Source: Sandaracinus amylolyticus
GTDB lineage: Bacteria; Myxococcota_A; Polyangia; Polyangiales; Sandaracinaceae
Reading direction: 5' to 3'
NCBI RefSeq assembly: GCF_021631985.1
Contig: NZ_CP070225.1
Coordinates: 992,001 to 1,056,000 of the forward strand
DNA length: 64,000 bases
A program made the translations under genes and the position numbers. The notes beneath the pieces were generated by a model. That model saw nothing but the letters and a program-made list of their open reading frames with translations, ran no database searches and was not told the origin of the DNA. Of this stretch, positions 47,503-56,030 are shown piece after piece; within the stretch, counting starts at the first letter, position 1, and each line of letters opens with the position of its first letter.

Positions 47503-47514
47503 GCGTCGCCATGT

Positions 47515-48132
47515 CTAGCTGCGCTCGAACCGGGCCAGCACGCGCGGCGCGCCGCTCCACGGCAGCGTGTAGCTCTCACGATGGGTGAGCCTCGCGCTCG
47601 CCGCCGTCGTGGGCGGCTCGCCCGCGGTGAAGACGAGGCAGCTCGGCGCGAGCGCGAGGCCGGTCTCGAGCCACACCTCGGGCGCGAACGTCGCGCGCGC
47701 CGACGCGACGTCGTGCGCACCGAGCGCGCTCGCGTTGCCGGGCTCGACGCGCCCCTCGACCGCGCGCACGCGCGACGCGAGATCGAGCGAGCCGATCACG
47801 GTGCGCAGGAACGCGACGCGCTTGCGCAGCGGCTCGACCATCGTGAGCGTCACGTCCGGCCGGAGCAGCGCGAAGGGCAGGGCGGGCGCGCCCGCGCCCG
47901 AGCCCACGTCGATCACCGACGCGCCCTCCGGGACCAGCGTGCGATCCGCCATCACCATCGCGTCGGCGAAGAGCACCTCGGTCATCGCGCGCTCCTCGCG
48001 CGCCGCGGTGAGATCGAGACGCGCGTTCCAGGTGCGCACCAGCGCGCCGAAGCGATCGAGCGCATCGCGTCGTGCCGCGTCGAGCGGGCGACCCAGGGAA
48101 CGCGCGAGCTCGTCGATGCGTGCAGTGCTCAT
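47515..48132 (-). CDS. rsmG: 16S rRNA (guanine527-N7)-methyltransferase
   Basis: A 205-residue class I SAM methyltransferase. GidB/RsmG signatures: WNARLDLTAAREERAMTEVLF, VIDVGSGAGAPALPFALLRPDV (SAM loop) and VEPLRKRVAFLRTVIGSLDL. It methylates G527 in the 16S rRNA decoding region; loss causes low-level streptomycin resistance in other bacteria. Normally rsmG runs in the same direction as yidC/jag; here it is convergent. The ATG at 48132 overlaps the stop of the upstream zinc-ribbon gene by four bases. Confidence 0.93.
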   Translation of the reverse strand: MSTARIDELARSLGRPLDAARRDALDRFGALVRTWNARLDLTAAREERAMTEVLFADAMVMADRTLVPEGASVIDVGSGAGAPALPFALLRPDVTLTMVEPLRKRVAFLRTVIGSLDLASRVRAVEGRVEPGNASALGAHDVASARATFAPEVWLETGLALAPSCLVFTAGEPPTTAASARLTHRESYTLPWSGAPRVLARFERS

Positions 48133-48410
48133 CGCTCTTCGTACCAGTCGTCGTGGTTCGAGAGCGCGTGACAGCGCAGGCACTGCGTCACGCGCCACTT
48201 CCTCGCGCAGGCCGGGCAGCGGCCGCGCGTGTCGAACGTGTTCCACACGTGCAGGCACTCGCACTGCCAGCGATCCGTCGAGCGCGGCTCCCACCCGCAC
48301 TTCGGACAGCGGATGCGCGGCCCGCGATCGCGCGTGCCGAGGAGATCCTCGAGATCCACGCCGCCGTCGCCTGCGCCGCCATCGTCCGCGCGTCGCACTT
48401 CGAGGAGCAT
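48129..48410 (-). CDS. Small zinc-ribbon protein coupled to rsmG
   Basis: A 93-residue protein with four Cys pairs: CPKCGW, CEC, CPAC and CLRC, giving at least two potential zinc knuckles (about 35-85), and a C-terminal SNHDDWYEER. It was not matched to a known family; such ribbons bind nucleic acids or proteins. The start is uncertain: ATG at 48410 is used, a TTG at 48446 gives 12 extra residues. It overlaps rsmG by four bases, hinting at a role in ribosome biogenesis. Confidence 0.7.
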   Translation of the reverse strand: MLLEVRRADDGGAGDGGVDLEDLLGTRDRGPRIRCPKCGWEPRSTDRWQCECLHVWNTFDTRGRCPACARKWRVTQCLRCHALSNHDDWYEER

Positions 48411-48504
48411 CGCGCGCAAGCTGTGCGGCGCCCTCGGACCCGTCAAGCGACGTGCTCCGACGTGCGGTGGCGACGCGAGGAGCGGACCCTATACTCGCCT
48501 CATC

Positions 48505-49908
48505 GTGAGCCAGCGAGAGCCCGAGCTGCCCCTGTCGGTGCAGGTGCACGAGCGAGGCGACGCCGCGCTCGAAGGTGTGCTGCGACTGATCGACGAGGCC
48601 GCGCGCCCGCGCCCGCTGAGCGAGGTGCTCGCGGCGCTGTGCGCCGAGGTCTCGCAGATCGTCGGGTGCGAGATCGTCAGCATCTACCTGCGCGAGAAGC
48701 ACGACGACGGCGAGGACCTGCGCATCGCCGCGAACGTCGGCTTCCCCGCGGGCGCGATCCAGAAGATCCGCCTGCACGTGGGCGAGGGCATCGTCGGTCA
48801 CGTCGCGCAGAAGCTGCGCCCGGTGTCGGTCGAGCTCGCGCCGACCGATCCGCGCTTCAAGGCGTTCCCCGAGCTCGGTGAGGAGCGCTATCCGATCTTC
48901 CTCGCGGTGCCGCTGCTCGTCGGTCGTCGCGCCGAGGGCGTGATGGTCCTGCAGCGCTCGCGCGAGCGCTGGACCGCCGAAGAGGTCGTGCTCGCCACCG
49001 CGCTCGCGAGCTCGTTCGCGTACGCGCTCGAGCGTGCGCGTGTGCGGCGCAGCGAGGTCTCGCCGTCGAAGGAGTCGCGCCGCGCACGCCTCGAGGGCGA
49101 GGCGGTGTCGCCCGGCAGCGAGCTCGGGCGCGTCGAGACGCTGCCGACCTTCGAGGGCCTCGCGGCGCGCTGGGCGACGATGGAGGCGGAGCAACCCGTC
49201 GACGTCGGCGTCGCGGCGACGTGGCGTGCGTCGCGCGTGAAGGACGCGTTCGAGACGCTGGTGCGCGACCTGTCGAAGGCGCGCAAGAAGGTCGCGCCGA
49301 AGCTCGACGCCGCGCAGCGCACGGCGCTCGAGTCACTCGCGCTGCTCGAGTCGGACTCGCGCTTCCTCGAGATGCTCGCGGAGGAGGGCGCGAAGGGCGG
49401 CAACATCCCGCTCGCGCTCCGCAAGGTCGCGCGCGAGTACGCGCAGGCGCCCTACAAGAGCACGGTCGCGGGCTCGGTGCAGGGCTGGCTCGCCGAGCGC
49501 GCCGAAGAGGTCGAGGAGCTCTGCCTGCTCATCGCCGCGCGCTCGGTCGGCGAGCGCGTCCCCACGGGCAGCGCGGCGCTGCTGGTGCCCGAGCGCCTCT
49601 CGGCGGTGGTCGCGCTCGCCGCGGTCGCGCACAAGACCGCGGCGATCGCGGTGGGCAACAGCGTCGAGCCGAACGCGCTCGGTCCGGCGATCGCGCGCGC
49701 CGCGGGCGTGCCGGCGGTCTCGGGCGTCGGCGGCCTCTTCGCGTGGGCGCGCGCCGGTGACGTCGTGCTCGTCGAGGGCGACGAAGGCGTGGTGCGCGTG
49801 AACCCGTCGGCCACGCAGATCGCGCGCTTCCGTCAGAAGGAACGGGTGGCGCGCGAGACCGTGTCGCCCCCGCCGGGCGAAGGTGGCGAGGAGCCGCCGC
49901 GAGGATGA
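48505..49908 (+). CDS. PtsP-like GAF protein lacking the phospho-His site and PEP barrel
   Basis: A 467-residue protein. A GAF domain (about 30-180: ALCAEVSQIVGCEIVSIYLR, VGEGIVGHVAQKL, PIFLAVPLLVGRRAEGVMVL) is followed by a region aligning with the PEP-utilising N-terminal/swivelling domain of enzyme I/PtsP (about 225-455). Where PtsI has GGRTSHTSIMARS, this protein has GNSVEPNALGPAIARA, so the phosphorylated His is missing. The C-terminal PEP-binding TIM barrel is absent. Start is GTG at 48505. It probably acts as a regulatory or binding relic of the nitrogen PTS pathway (inference). Its stop overlaps the next gene's ATG by four bases. Confidence 0.82.
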   Translation: MSQREPELPLSVQVHERGDAALEGVLRLIDEAARPRPLSEVLAALCAEVSQIVGCEIVSIYLREKHDDGEDLRIAANVGFPAGAIQKIRLHVGEGIVGHVAQKLRPVSVELAPTDPRFKAFPELGEERYPIFLAVPLLVGRRAEGVMVLQRSRERWTAEEVVLATALASSFAYALERARVRRSEVSPSKESRRARLEGEAVSPGSELGRVETLPTFEGLAARWATMEAEQPVDVGVAATWRASRVKDAFETLVRDLSKARKKVAPKLDAAQRTALESLALLESDSRFLEMLAEEGAKGGNIPLALRKVAREYAQAPYKSTVAGSVQGWLAERAEEVEELCLLIAARSVGERVPTGSAALLVPERLSAVVALAAVAHKTAAIAVGNSVEPNALGPAIARAAGVPAVSGVGGLFAWARAGDVVLVEGDEGVVRVNPSATQIARFRQKERVARETVSPPPGEGGEEPPRG

Positions 49909-51029
49909 GCGGCGTGGTGCTGCTCGCGATCGCGGTCGGCATCGCGCTCCTCGTCGCTACGATCGCGCACTACCGCTACTGGGTGAAGCGGCTCACGGTG
50001 CCCCTCGAGTACGTGCTCGAGGAGCGCATCGAGACGCCCGACGGCTCCGCGATCGAGCTGCGGCGCCTGCCTCCCTTGCGCGAGCATCCGAGCGGCGAGG
50101 TCGAGCCCGCGCCCGAGAAGCTGCCCGAGGCGCTCGCGCGACCGCCGGTGCTGCTGGTGCACGGCATCGGCATCAATCACCAGAACAACGACATGCTCCC
50201 GGACCTCTCGCTCGCGCGACACCTCGCGACGGCGGGACGCGACTGCTGGCTCCTCACGCTGCGCACCGGACGCAGCGACGCGCGCCTCCGCGAGCGCAGC
50301 CTGATGCGCTTCGAGCGCATGGCGCGACACGATCTCCCGATCGGCATCGCGCGCGTGCTCGAGCTCACCGGCGCGCCGCAGCTCGACTACGTCGGCTTCT
50401 CGATGGGCGGCATCCTCCTCTACGGATCGATCTCGCGCACCGTCGATCCCGCGCAGCTCCGCAAGGTCGTGATCATCGGCTCGCCCGCGATCGTGAAGAC
50501 GCGCTGGCCGCTCGTGCTCTTCGGGTGGACGCGCTTCCTGCCGTGGTGGCTCGTGCCCACGATCCCGCTGCGCCTCGCGGCGCGCATGGTCGCGTTCGTC
50601 GCGGACGTCTTCCCGGCCACGCCGCTGCACCGCTTCGTCTACAACCCCGGGAACGTCGAGCGCGGCATCGCGGGCGCGTCGATGATGACGATCCAGGATC
50701 TGCCCGCGGCGCTCGCGTACGACCTCGCGTGCTGGGTCGGTCGCGGCGGACCGTGCGACGTCGACGGATGCCCGGTGGTGGAGCGCCTCGAGGACCTCGA
50801 GGTCCCAGCGCTCTTCTTCGCGGGCGCGGCGGATCACATCGCACCGCCCGAGAGCGTGCGCGCGGCGTACGACGCGTGGGGCCGCGATCGGCCGGCGGTC
50901 GACAAGACGTTCGTCCTGCTCGGTCGCGAGGCCGGCGCCAGCGAGGACTACGGGCACGGCGACCTCGCGATCGGTCGTCGCGCGCGCGAGGAGATCTTCG
51001 AGCCGGTCGAAGCGTTCCTCGATCGCTGA
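49905..51029 (+). CDS. Alpha/beta-hydrolase, membrane-anchored
   Basis: A 374-residue hydrolase with an N-terminal TM (VVLLAIAVGIALLVATIAH). It has the oxyanion HG motif in LLVHGIGIN (about 83-91) and the nucleophile elbow GFSMGG (S166), with the acid residue probably in GAADHIAPPE and the His in DYGHGDLAIG near the C-terminus. Similar to membrane-bound lipase/esterase or polyhydroxyalkanoate-synthase-like hydrolases; substrate unknown. Translationally coupled to the PtsP-like gene. Confidence 0.85.
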   Translation: MSGVVLLAIAVGIALLVATIAHYRYWVKRLTVPLEYVLEERIETPDGSAIELRRLPPLREHPSGEVEPAPEKLPEALARPPVLLVHGIGINHQNNDMLPDLSLARHLATAGRDCWLLTLRTGRSDARLRERSLMRFERMARHDLPIGIARVLELTGAPQLDYVGFSMGGILLYGSISRTVDPAQLRKVVIIGSPAIVKTRWPLVLFGWTRFLPWWLVPTIPLRLAARMVAFVADVFPATPLHRFVYNPGNVERGIAGASMMTIQDLPAALAYDLACWVGRGGPCDVDGCPVVERLEDLEVPALFFAGAADHIAPPESVRAAYDAWGRDRPAVDKTFVLLGREAGASEDYGHGDLAIGRRAREEIFEPVEAFLDR

Positions 51030-51057
51030 GGCGATCACGGTTGGAATTCCGCGGTGC

Positions 51058-51073
51058 GCTGCGACGACGCAGC
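51058..51073. promoter_or_regulatory. Hairpin just before lipoprotein start
   Basis: GCTGCG (51058-51063) and CGCAGC (51068-51073) make a 6-bp stem with an ACGA loop, three bases before the ATG at 51077. It leaves no room for a conventional ribosome-binding site within ten bases, so it may modulate translation or end the upstream mRNA. Confidence 0.35.
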
Positions 51074-51076
51074 GGC

Positions 51077-52594
51077 ATGCGAAGCCGACCAGTCCTGCTC
51101 GTCTCGATCCTGATGCTCGCGGCCGCGCTGAACGGCTGCTCTCAATCGCACGATCGCGTCGAGCTGCCCGCGCTCGGCGAGACCGCCGAGATCATGGTCG
51201 GCCCGACCGGTGGGACGATCACCCTCACCGGCGTCGAGATCACGATCCCGCCCGGCGCGCTCGCGAGCGATCGCCAGGTGCGCGTCACCGTCGTCGACGA
51301 GACGCCGCCTTCGTGGCTCCGCCCGAGCTCGCCGATCCTGCGCTTCGAGCCCGAGGGCCTCGAGTTCGACCGCCCGATCGAGGTGCGCATCCCGTTCACC
51401 GGCGACGCGCGCACCGCGACCGTCTTCTGGAGCCAGCGCGAGGGCGACGCGTTCGTGCCGCGCACGACGCGCATCGAGGGGCGCGTCGCGATCGCGGAGA
51501 GCACGCACTTCAGCCAGGCGTTCGTCGGCAGTGCCTGCGAGGGCGACGACTGCTGCGATCAGGCGAACGGACAGCTCGACGTCGTGCTGATGGTCGACAA
51601 CTCGAACTCGATGTCGGAGGAGCAGGCCGCGCTCGCCGCGCAGATCCCGCGCCTCGCGCGCGCACTCGCGAGCGGCGACGCGAACGGCGACGGCGTGCAG
51701 GACTTCCCCGCGCTCGAGAGTGTGCGCGTGGGGATCGTGTCGAGCGATATGGGTGTCGCGGGCGGCTCCATCCCGACGTGCGAGAGCGGCTCGGGCGGCG
51801 CGATGTTCGGTGATGACGGCGTGCTGCGAATCCACGGGAACACCTCGTTGCCCGGCTGCGACCCGACCTATCCGGCGTTCGCCGAGGTCGGCGCGGACTC
51901 GACGAGCGCCGAGATCGAGGGCTTCGTCCGCCACGTGTCGTGCGTCGGCACGATCGGCACCGGCGGCTGCGGCTTCGAGCAGCAGCTCGAGTCGATGCTC
52001 AAAGCGGTCACGCCCGCGACGTCGCCGCTGCGCTTCTTCGACGACACCACGGGCCACGCCGACGGCGCCAACGCGGGCTTCGTGCGCGACGAGTCGATGC
52101 TGGCAGTGATCATGCTGACCGACGAGGACGACTGCTCCGTGCTCGACCCCGGGCTCGTCGCGGTCGACGGCGAGTACGCATCCGTGGATCTCAACCTGCG
52201 CTGCCACTCGTTCCCCGAGGCGGTGCACGACACCCAGCGCTACGTCGACGGCTTGCTCGCGCTGCGCGATCAGCCGGCGGACGTGATCTTCGCGAGCGTC
52301 GCCGGCGTGCCCACCGACGCGCTCGTGGGCGATCCCTCGCTCGACACGATCCTGGCGGATGCGCGGATGCAGTCGGTGGTCGATCCCGAGATGCCCACGC
52401 GCCTCACGCCGTCGTGCGAAGTGCCGGGCGTGGGCAACGCGTTCCCCCCGCGCCGCATCGTCGAGGTGGCGCGTGATCTCGAGAGCGCCGGCGCATACGG
52501 CGTGGTCGGCTCGATCTGCCAGGACGACTTCACCCCGGTGATCGACGCGATCCTGCGCAGCGTCGCGTCGCGCGCGAGCGGCGAGTGCAACTGA
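51077..52594 (+). CDS. Lipoprotein with ZU5-like and VWA-like domains
   Basis: A 505-residue lipoprotein: lipobox LNGC (Cys21). A first domain (about 30-145) starts ETAEIMVGPTGGTITLTGV and contains IPPGALASDRQVRVTVVDE, a ZU5/PKD-like pattern. A second domain (about 165-505) begins DVVLMVDNSNSMSEEQ with the MIDAS-type DxSxS and continues VRVGIVSSDMG and SMLAVIMLTDEDDC, matching von Willebrand A-like metal-binding domains, with many Cys pairs. Likely a surface adhesin-like protein. It lies directly after the hydrolase and the hairpin. Confidence 0.83.
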   Translation: MRSRPVLLVSILMLAAALNGCSQSHDRVELPALGETAEIMVGPTGGTITLTGVEITIPPGALASDRQVRVTVVDETPPSWLRPSSPILRFEPEGLEFDRPIEVRIPFTGDARTATVFWSQREGDAFVPRTTRIEGRVAIAESTHFSQAFVGSACEGDDCCDQANGQLDVVLMVDNSNSMSEEQAALAAQIPRLARALASGDANGDGVQDFPALESVRVGIVSSDMGVAGGSIPTCESGSGGAMFGDDGVLRIHGNTSLPGCDPTYPAFAEVGADSTSAEIEGFVRHVSCVGTIGTGGCGFEQQLESMLKAVTPATSPLRFFDDTTGHADGANAGFVRDESMLAVIMLTDEDDCSVLDPGLVAVDGEYASVDLNLRCHSFPEAVHDTQRYVDGLLALRDQPADVIFASVAGVPTDALVGDPSLDTILADARMQSVVDPEMPTRLTPSCEVPGVGNAFPPRRIVEVARDLESAGAYGVVGSICQDDFTPVIDAILRSVASRASGECN

Positions 52595-52627
52595 TCGCGT
52601 CGTGACGGGCCCGCGCGAGCGCGTGGC

Positions 52628-53194
52628 ATGCTCGCGCGGGTGCGGCTCGCAGTGCTCGTCTCGATCGTGCTCGTCGCGTGCGAGGAGCCGTCGTCGTGCC
52701 CCCAGGGGGCGCTCGATCTCCCCGCGCGCGCCGAGGCGATCACCACGCGCCTCGCGTCCGTCCCCGAAGGCGCTGCGCTGCTCCGCGATCACGACCCGCG
52801 CATCTGCTTCGCGGACAGCCCCTCGGTGATCGACGAGCAGACCCACGCTGTGTTGCTCGATCGCGCGCTCGCCGCAGGAGAAGCGGCAGCGCGCCTCGGT
52901 CACCTGCTGGTCCACGTGCGCGACGGCTCGCCCTACCGCGACGGCCCCGACTGCGACGTGGTCGTCGCGCGCGCGCTCGACGCCGAAGCGCGCGCTCACG
53001 CGCTCGAGCTCGATCTGCGCCGCGCGCTCTCCGTCACGCCGGACGTGCTGCGCTACGAATTCGAGCCGGCGTACTGGGCGGTGCCGGAGCACGAGCGCAT
53101 CGCGCTCGTCCGCGCGTACCTCGAGTCGCACCCCGACGGCGCGCCCGGCATCGACGCGCTCGCGAGCGGCTATCGCGCCCGCTGCGCGCGATGA
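52628..53194 (+). CDS. Predicted lipoprotein of unknown function
   Basis: A 188-residue lipoprotein with lipobox VLVAC (Cys18) followed by EEPSSCPQGALD. It has two further Cys (ICFADS, PDCDVV) and a largely helical body (ARLGHLLVHVRDGSPYRDGPDC, LDAEARAHALELDLRRALSV, LRYEFEPAYWAVPEHER). Not recognised. Its TGA at 53192-53194 is one base from the convergent amidohydrolase stop at 53196. Confidence 0.78.
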   Translation: MLARVRLAVLVSIVLVACEEPSSCPQGALDLPARAEAITTRLASVPEGAALLRDHDPRICFADSPSVIDEQTHAVLLDRALAAGEAAARLGHLLVHVRDGSPYRDGPDCDVVVARALDAEARAHALELDLRRALSVTPDVLRYEFEPAYWAVPEHERIALVRAYLESHPDGAPGIDALASGYRARCAR

Positions 53195-53195
53195 C

Positions 53196-53918
53196 TCATC
53201 GAAGCCGCGACGCGAGCAGCGACACGAAGCGCGCGCGGAACGCCGGATCCACCGCGAGATCCTGCCGCACCTCGAGCTCGATCGCGCGCCGTCCGTGCGT
53301 GCGCGCATGTCGATCCACCACGTGGATCAGCCCCGCGCGCCCCGAGTACGGCTCGTTCGGCGCGACCTTCAGCCCGGCCGCCGCGAACGTGTCGATCAGC
53401 TCCGCCGCGAGCGCTTCTTCCTCGTCGAAGAGCACGCCGATCTCGAGCGCGCGCGGCGTGCCTTCGTAGAGCGGCGTGAACGTGTGCATCGCGAGCAGGA
53501 TCGGCGCGTGCGACGCCGCGACCTCGCGATCCACCGCGGCGTGGAAGGGCCGGTAGTACGCGTCGAGACGGATCTCGCGCTCGGCGGGATCGATCGACGC
53601 GTTGAGCTCCACCCGCTCTCCATCCGCGACGTCGCGGAAGAGCGTCGGCGAGCCCTCGGGCCGATTCGGATCTGCGAGCAACCGCGAGAACCGCGAGAGC
53701 ACCGCGACCCCACCGATCGCCGCCGCATACTCGCGCGCCAGCTCCGCCGCGCCGAGGTCGTACGCCCAGTGCGTCCCCACCAGCCGCGCCTCGTCGCGCG
53801 CGCTCCAGCGCCACGGCTCGGGCAGTCGCTGCGACGCGTGCTCGCAGGTGACCAGCACGCCCGCACCGCTGCCCGCGCGCACGACTTCCCACGCCTCGTC
53901 GATCTCGATCGCGTGCAT
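53196..53918 (-). CDS. N-formylglutamate amidohydrolase-like enzyme
   Basis: A 240-residue enzyme of the FGase family (HutG type), which releases formate from N-formylglutamate in histidine degradation; family members also act on other formyl-amino acids. Signatures: VLVTCEHASQRLPE, VGTHWAYDLGAAELA, SRLLADPNRPEGS and LLAMHTFTPLYEG. The starts MHAIEIDEAW at 53918 (an in-frame upstream ATG at 53936 would add six residues). No other hut genes are nearby. It is end-to-end with the convergent lipoprotein gene. Confidence 0.88.
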   Translation of the reverse strand: MHAIEIDEAWEVVRAGSGAGVLVTCEHASQRLPEPWRWSARDEARLVGTHWAYDLGAAELAREYAAAIGGVAVLSRFSRLLADPNRPEGSPTLFRDVADGERVELNASIDPAEREIRLDAYYRPFHAAVDREVAASHAPILLAMHTFTPLYEGTPRALEIGVLFDEEEALAAELIDTFAAAGLKVAPNEPYSGRAGLIHVVDRHARTHGRRAIELEVRQDLAVDPAFRARFVSLLASRLR

Positions 53919-53954
53919 GCGCCCACGGGCTATCACGCCGCATCGCGATGTCGA

Positions 53955-55136
53955 TCAGATCAGGATCGGTCCGCGCTCCACGATCTGCACGCGACGGCCG
54001 ACGATCTCCTCGCGACCGTCCACCACGCGCCACCACACGACGAGCAGCTCCTGTCCGCTCCACGCGCACGAGACCGCGCGCACGGTGCCGCCCCCGCCGA
54101 CTCCGACCACGCGCGAGAGCGGCTCGGCGTGCTCGTCGAGCACGACCACCTCGACGCGATCGATCACGTCGGCGCCGCCCCACGGGCCCGGCCCCGAGGG
54201 CACGCACACCGCGAGCGCACGCCGCTCGGGCATCGTCGCGATCGCGGGCCGCACGCCGCGCGCAGTGGTGCGCGCGATCGCGAGCGGGCCCGCGACGACA
54301 CGCCCGGCGAGCGGATCGGTGATCGCGACGTGCACCTGCACGCCGTCCATCGCGGCGACCGCGACGCGCACGTCGTCGTCGTCCCGCGCGCTCAGCCGCG
54401 CGCTCTCGACCGCGCCGCGCGACCAGACGTTCGCGGTCATCACGCGCAGCTCCTCGCTCGCGCCGTGCTCGTCGATCACGCGCTGCACGATGCCCTCGCG
54501 ATCGACCCACGCCACGATCGCGCGCTCGCCGGCCGCGACGACGCGCGCCGAGCTCGCCGCGTCGTCGGTCCACACCGCGCGCACGCTCGCGCGCCCGAGC
54601 GAGCCGTCGAGCACGTCCGACACCACGAGCACGCTCCGCGTCGCGTCCGACGCATCGCTCACGATCCACCAGCGCTCGGCGTCGCGCGCGAGGTCGGCAT
54701 CGATGCCGATCACCTCGGTCGCGCCCTCGACCACGCCGTCCGCGCCGAGCCACGACACCATGCTCCGGCCCGGTGTCGCGCCCACCGCCGCGACGCCGCG
54801 CTGACACGCGTCGGCATCGAGCCCGGTGACGTTCCCGCCGCCGTCCTCGCGCTGCTCGACCGCACGCACCCGCCCGTCGCGCGCGAGCACCGCGACCCGC
54901 TCGCCCCACGCCACGTTCCACGCGGCGCCGTCCCACGCGACGTGCGGCAGACCGACCCCGCGCGCGAGCGCGATCTCGCCCGACGCCGGGGCGACGGTCA
55001 CGCGATCGCGCCACGGGTACGCGCGCTCGTCCTCCTGCGCGATCACCGTCTCGCAGCCGGGGCCCTCGTGGGCCTCGTAGCAGCCCGCGAGCAGCGCGAG
55101 CGACACGACCCCGAGCACCCGCGAAGTGAGCGCCAT
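53955..55136 (-). CDS. Lipoprotein with propeller-like repeats
   Basis: A 393-residue lipoprotein: lipobox LLAGC (Cys19). The mature part shows repeated beta segments of ~45-50 residues (VAWDGAAWNVAWGERVAVLAR, WWIVSDASDATRSVLVVSD, RAIVAWVDREGIVQRVID, VRVAVAAMDGVQVHVAITD, VRAVSCAWSGQELLVVWWRV), a propeller-like arrangement as in the kinase sensor and the pgi-coupled protein. It has few Cys. Function unknown; a location on the periplasmic side of the outer membrane is likely. Confidence 0.8.
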   Translation of the reverse strand: MALTSRVLGVVSLALLAGCYEAHEGPGCETVIAQEDERAYPWRDRVTVAPASGEIALARGVGLPHVAWDGAAWNVAWGERVAVLARDGRVRAVEQREDGGGNVTGLDADACQRGVAAVGATPGRSMVSWLGADGVVEGATEVIGIDADLARDAERWWIVSDASDATRSVLVVSDVLDGSLGRASVRAVWTDDAASSARVVAAGERAIVAWVDREGIVQRVIDEHGASEELRVMTANVWSRGAVESARLSARDDDDVRVAVAAMDGVQVHVAITDPLAGRVVAGPLAIARTTARGVRPAIATMPERRALAVCVPSGPGPWGGADVIDRVEVVVLDEHAEPLSRVVGVGGGGTVRAVSCAWSGQELLVVWWRVVDGREEIVGRRVQIVERGPILI

Positions 55137-55187
55137 CCCACGCGAGTCGGCCGGACCACCGGCCGTTTCCAACCCCGTCGGATCGTG

Positions 55188-56027
55188 TCAGCGCCGGGCC
55201 GCGATCGCGTCGCGGTATCCCTCGCGGAACGTCGGGTACAGCGGCGCCCAACCGGTCGCGCGCAACCGCGCGTTCCGACAGCGCTTCTGGGTGCCGCGCC
55301 CCCGCTCGCCCGCGCTCTCCTCGAAGGGCGGCTCGGGCATGCCGAGCTCGGCCGCGACCCAGCGGTACACGTCGGCGAGATCCGTCGGCTCGTCGTCGAC
55401 GCCCACGTAGGCCGGCTCGACCGCGTCGATCTCGAGCAGCCGCTCGATCGCGCTCGCTGCGTCGTCGCGGTGGATGCGGTTCGTCCATCGGGGCGCCCGA
55501 GGGAGCCTCGCCGTGCCCTCGGCGACCATCCGCACCATCCGATCGCGTCCCGGCCCGTAGATGCCGGCCAGGCGCAGCGTGACCCCTTCGGCGAACCCCT
55601 CGCGCACGACGCGCTCGCCCTCGAGCAGCCAGCGCGCGGTGCCGGTCGCGCTCGTGTCCGACGACTCGTCGACCCAGCCGCCGTCGTCCTGCGCGTAGAC
55701 CGCCGTGCTCGTCGTCAGCACCGCGCGTCGCACGTCGGCGCCGGCCTCGCGCAGCGCGTCCCGCACGTTCTCGAGCCCGGTCACGTACGCGCCGCGGTAC
55801 GCATCGTCGCCGCCACCGTCGGGCCCCACGGCGTACACCAGCCGATCGACGTCGCGCGGCAGCCGCAGCGCCGCGCGATCCCGCAGATCCGCCGCGATCG
55901 GCACCACGCCCTCGGGCAGCTCGCGAGTGCTGCGACGGAGCGCGAGCACCTTCTCGCCGCGCGCCACCAGCCGGGTCGCGAGCGCGCTCCCGACGTAGCC
56001 GCACCCGGCGATCAGGACCGCGCCCAC
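55188..56027 (-). CDS. NAD(P)-dependent epimerase/SDR-like protein
   Basis: A 279-residue extended SDR with the Rossmann start VLIAGCGYVGSALATRLVARG (about 4-24), ADLRDRAALRLP, LTTSTAVYAQDDGGW and LRLAGIYGPGRDRMV. The YeeZ/SDR-a type lacks the classical YxxxK catalytic pair (here STAVYAQ with no following Lys at +4), so the reaction is not predictable. The start is three bases after the topA stop, suggesting co-transcription. Confidence 0.85.
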   Translation of the reverse strand: MGAVLIAGCGYVGSALATRLVARGEKVLALRRSTRELPEGVVPIAADLRDRAALRLPRDVDRLVYAVGPDGGGDDAYRGAYVTGLENVRDALREAGADVRRAVLTTSTAVYAQDDGGWVDESSDTSATGTARWLLEGERVVREGFAEGVTLRLAGIYGPGRDRMVRMVAEGTARLPRAPRWTNRIHRDDAASAIERLLEIDAVEPAYVGVDDEPTDLADVYRWVAAELGMPEPPFEESAGERGRGTQKRCRNARLRATGWAPLYPTFREGYRDAIAARR

Positions 56028-56030
56028 GTG

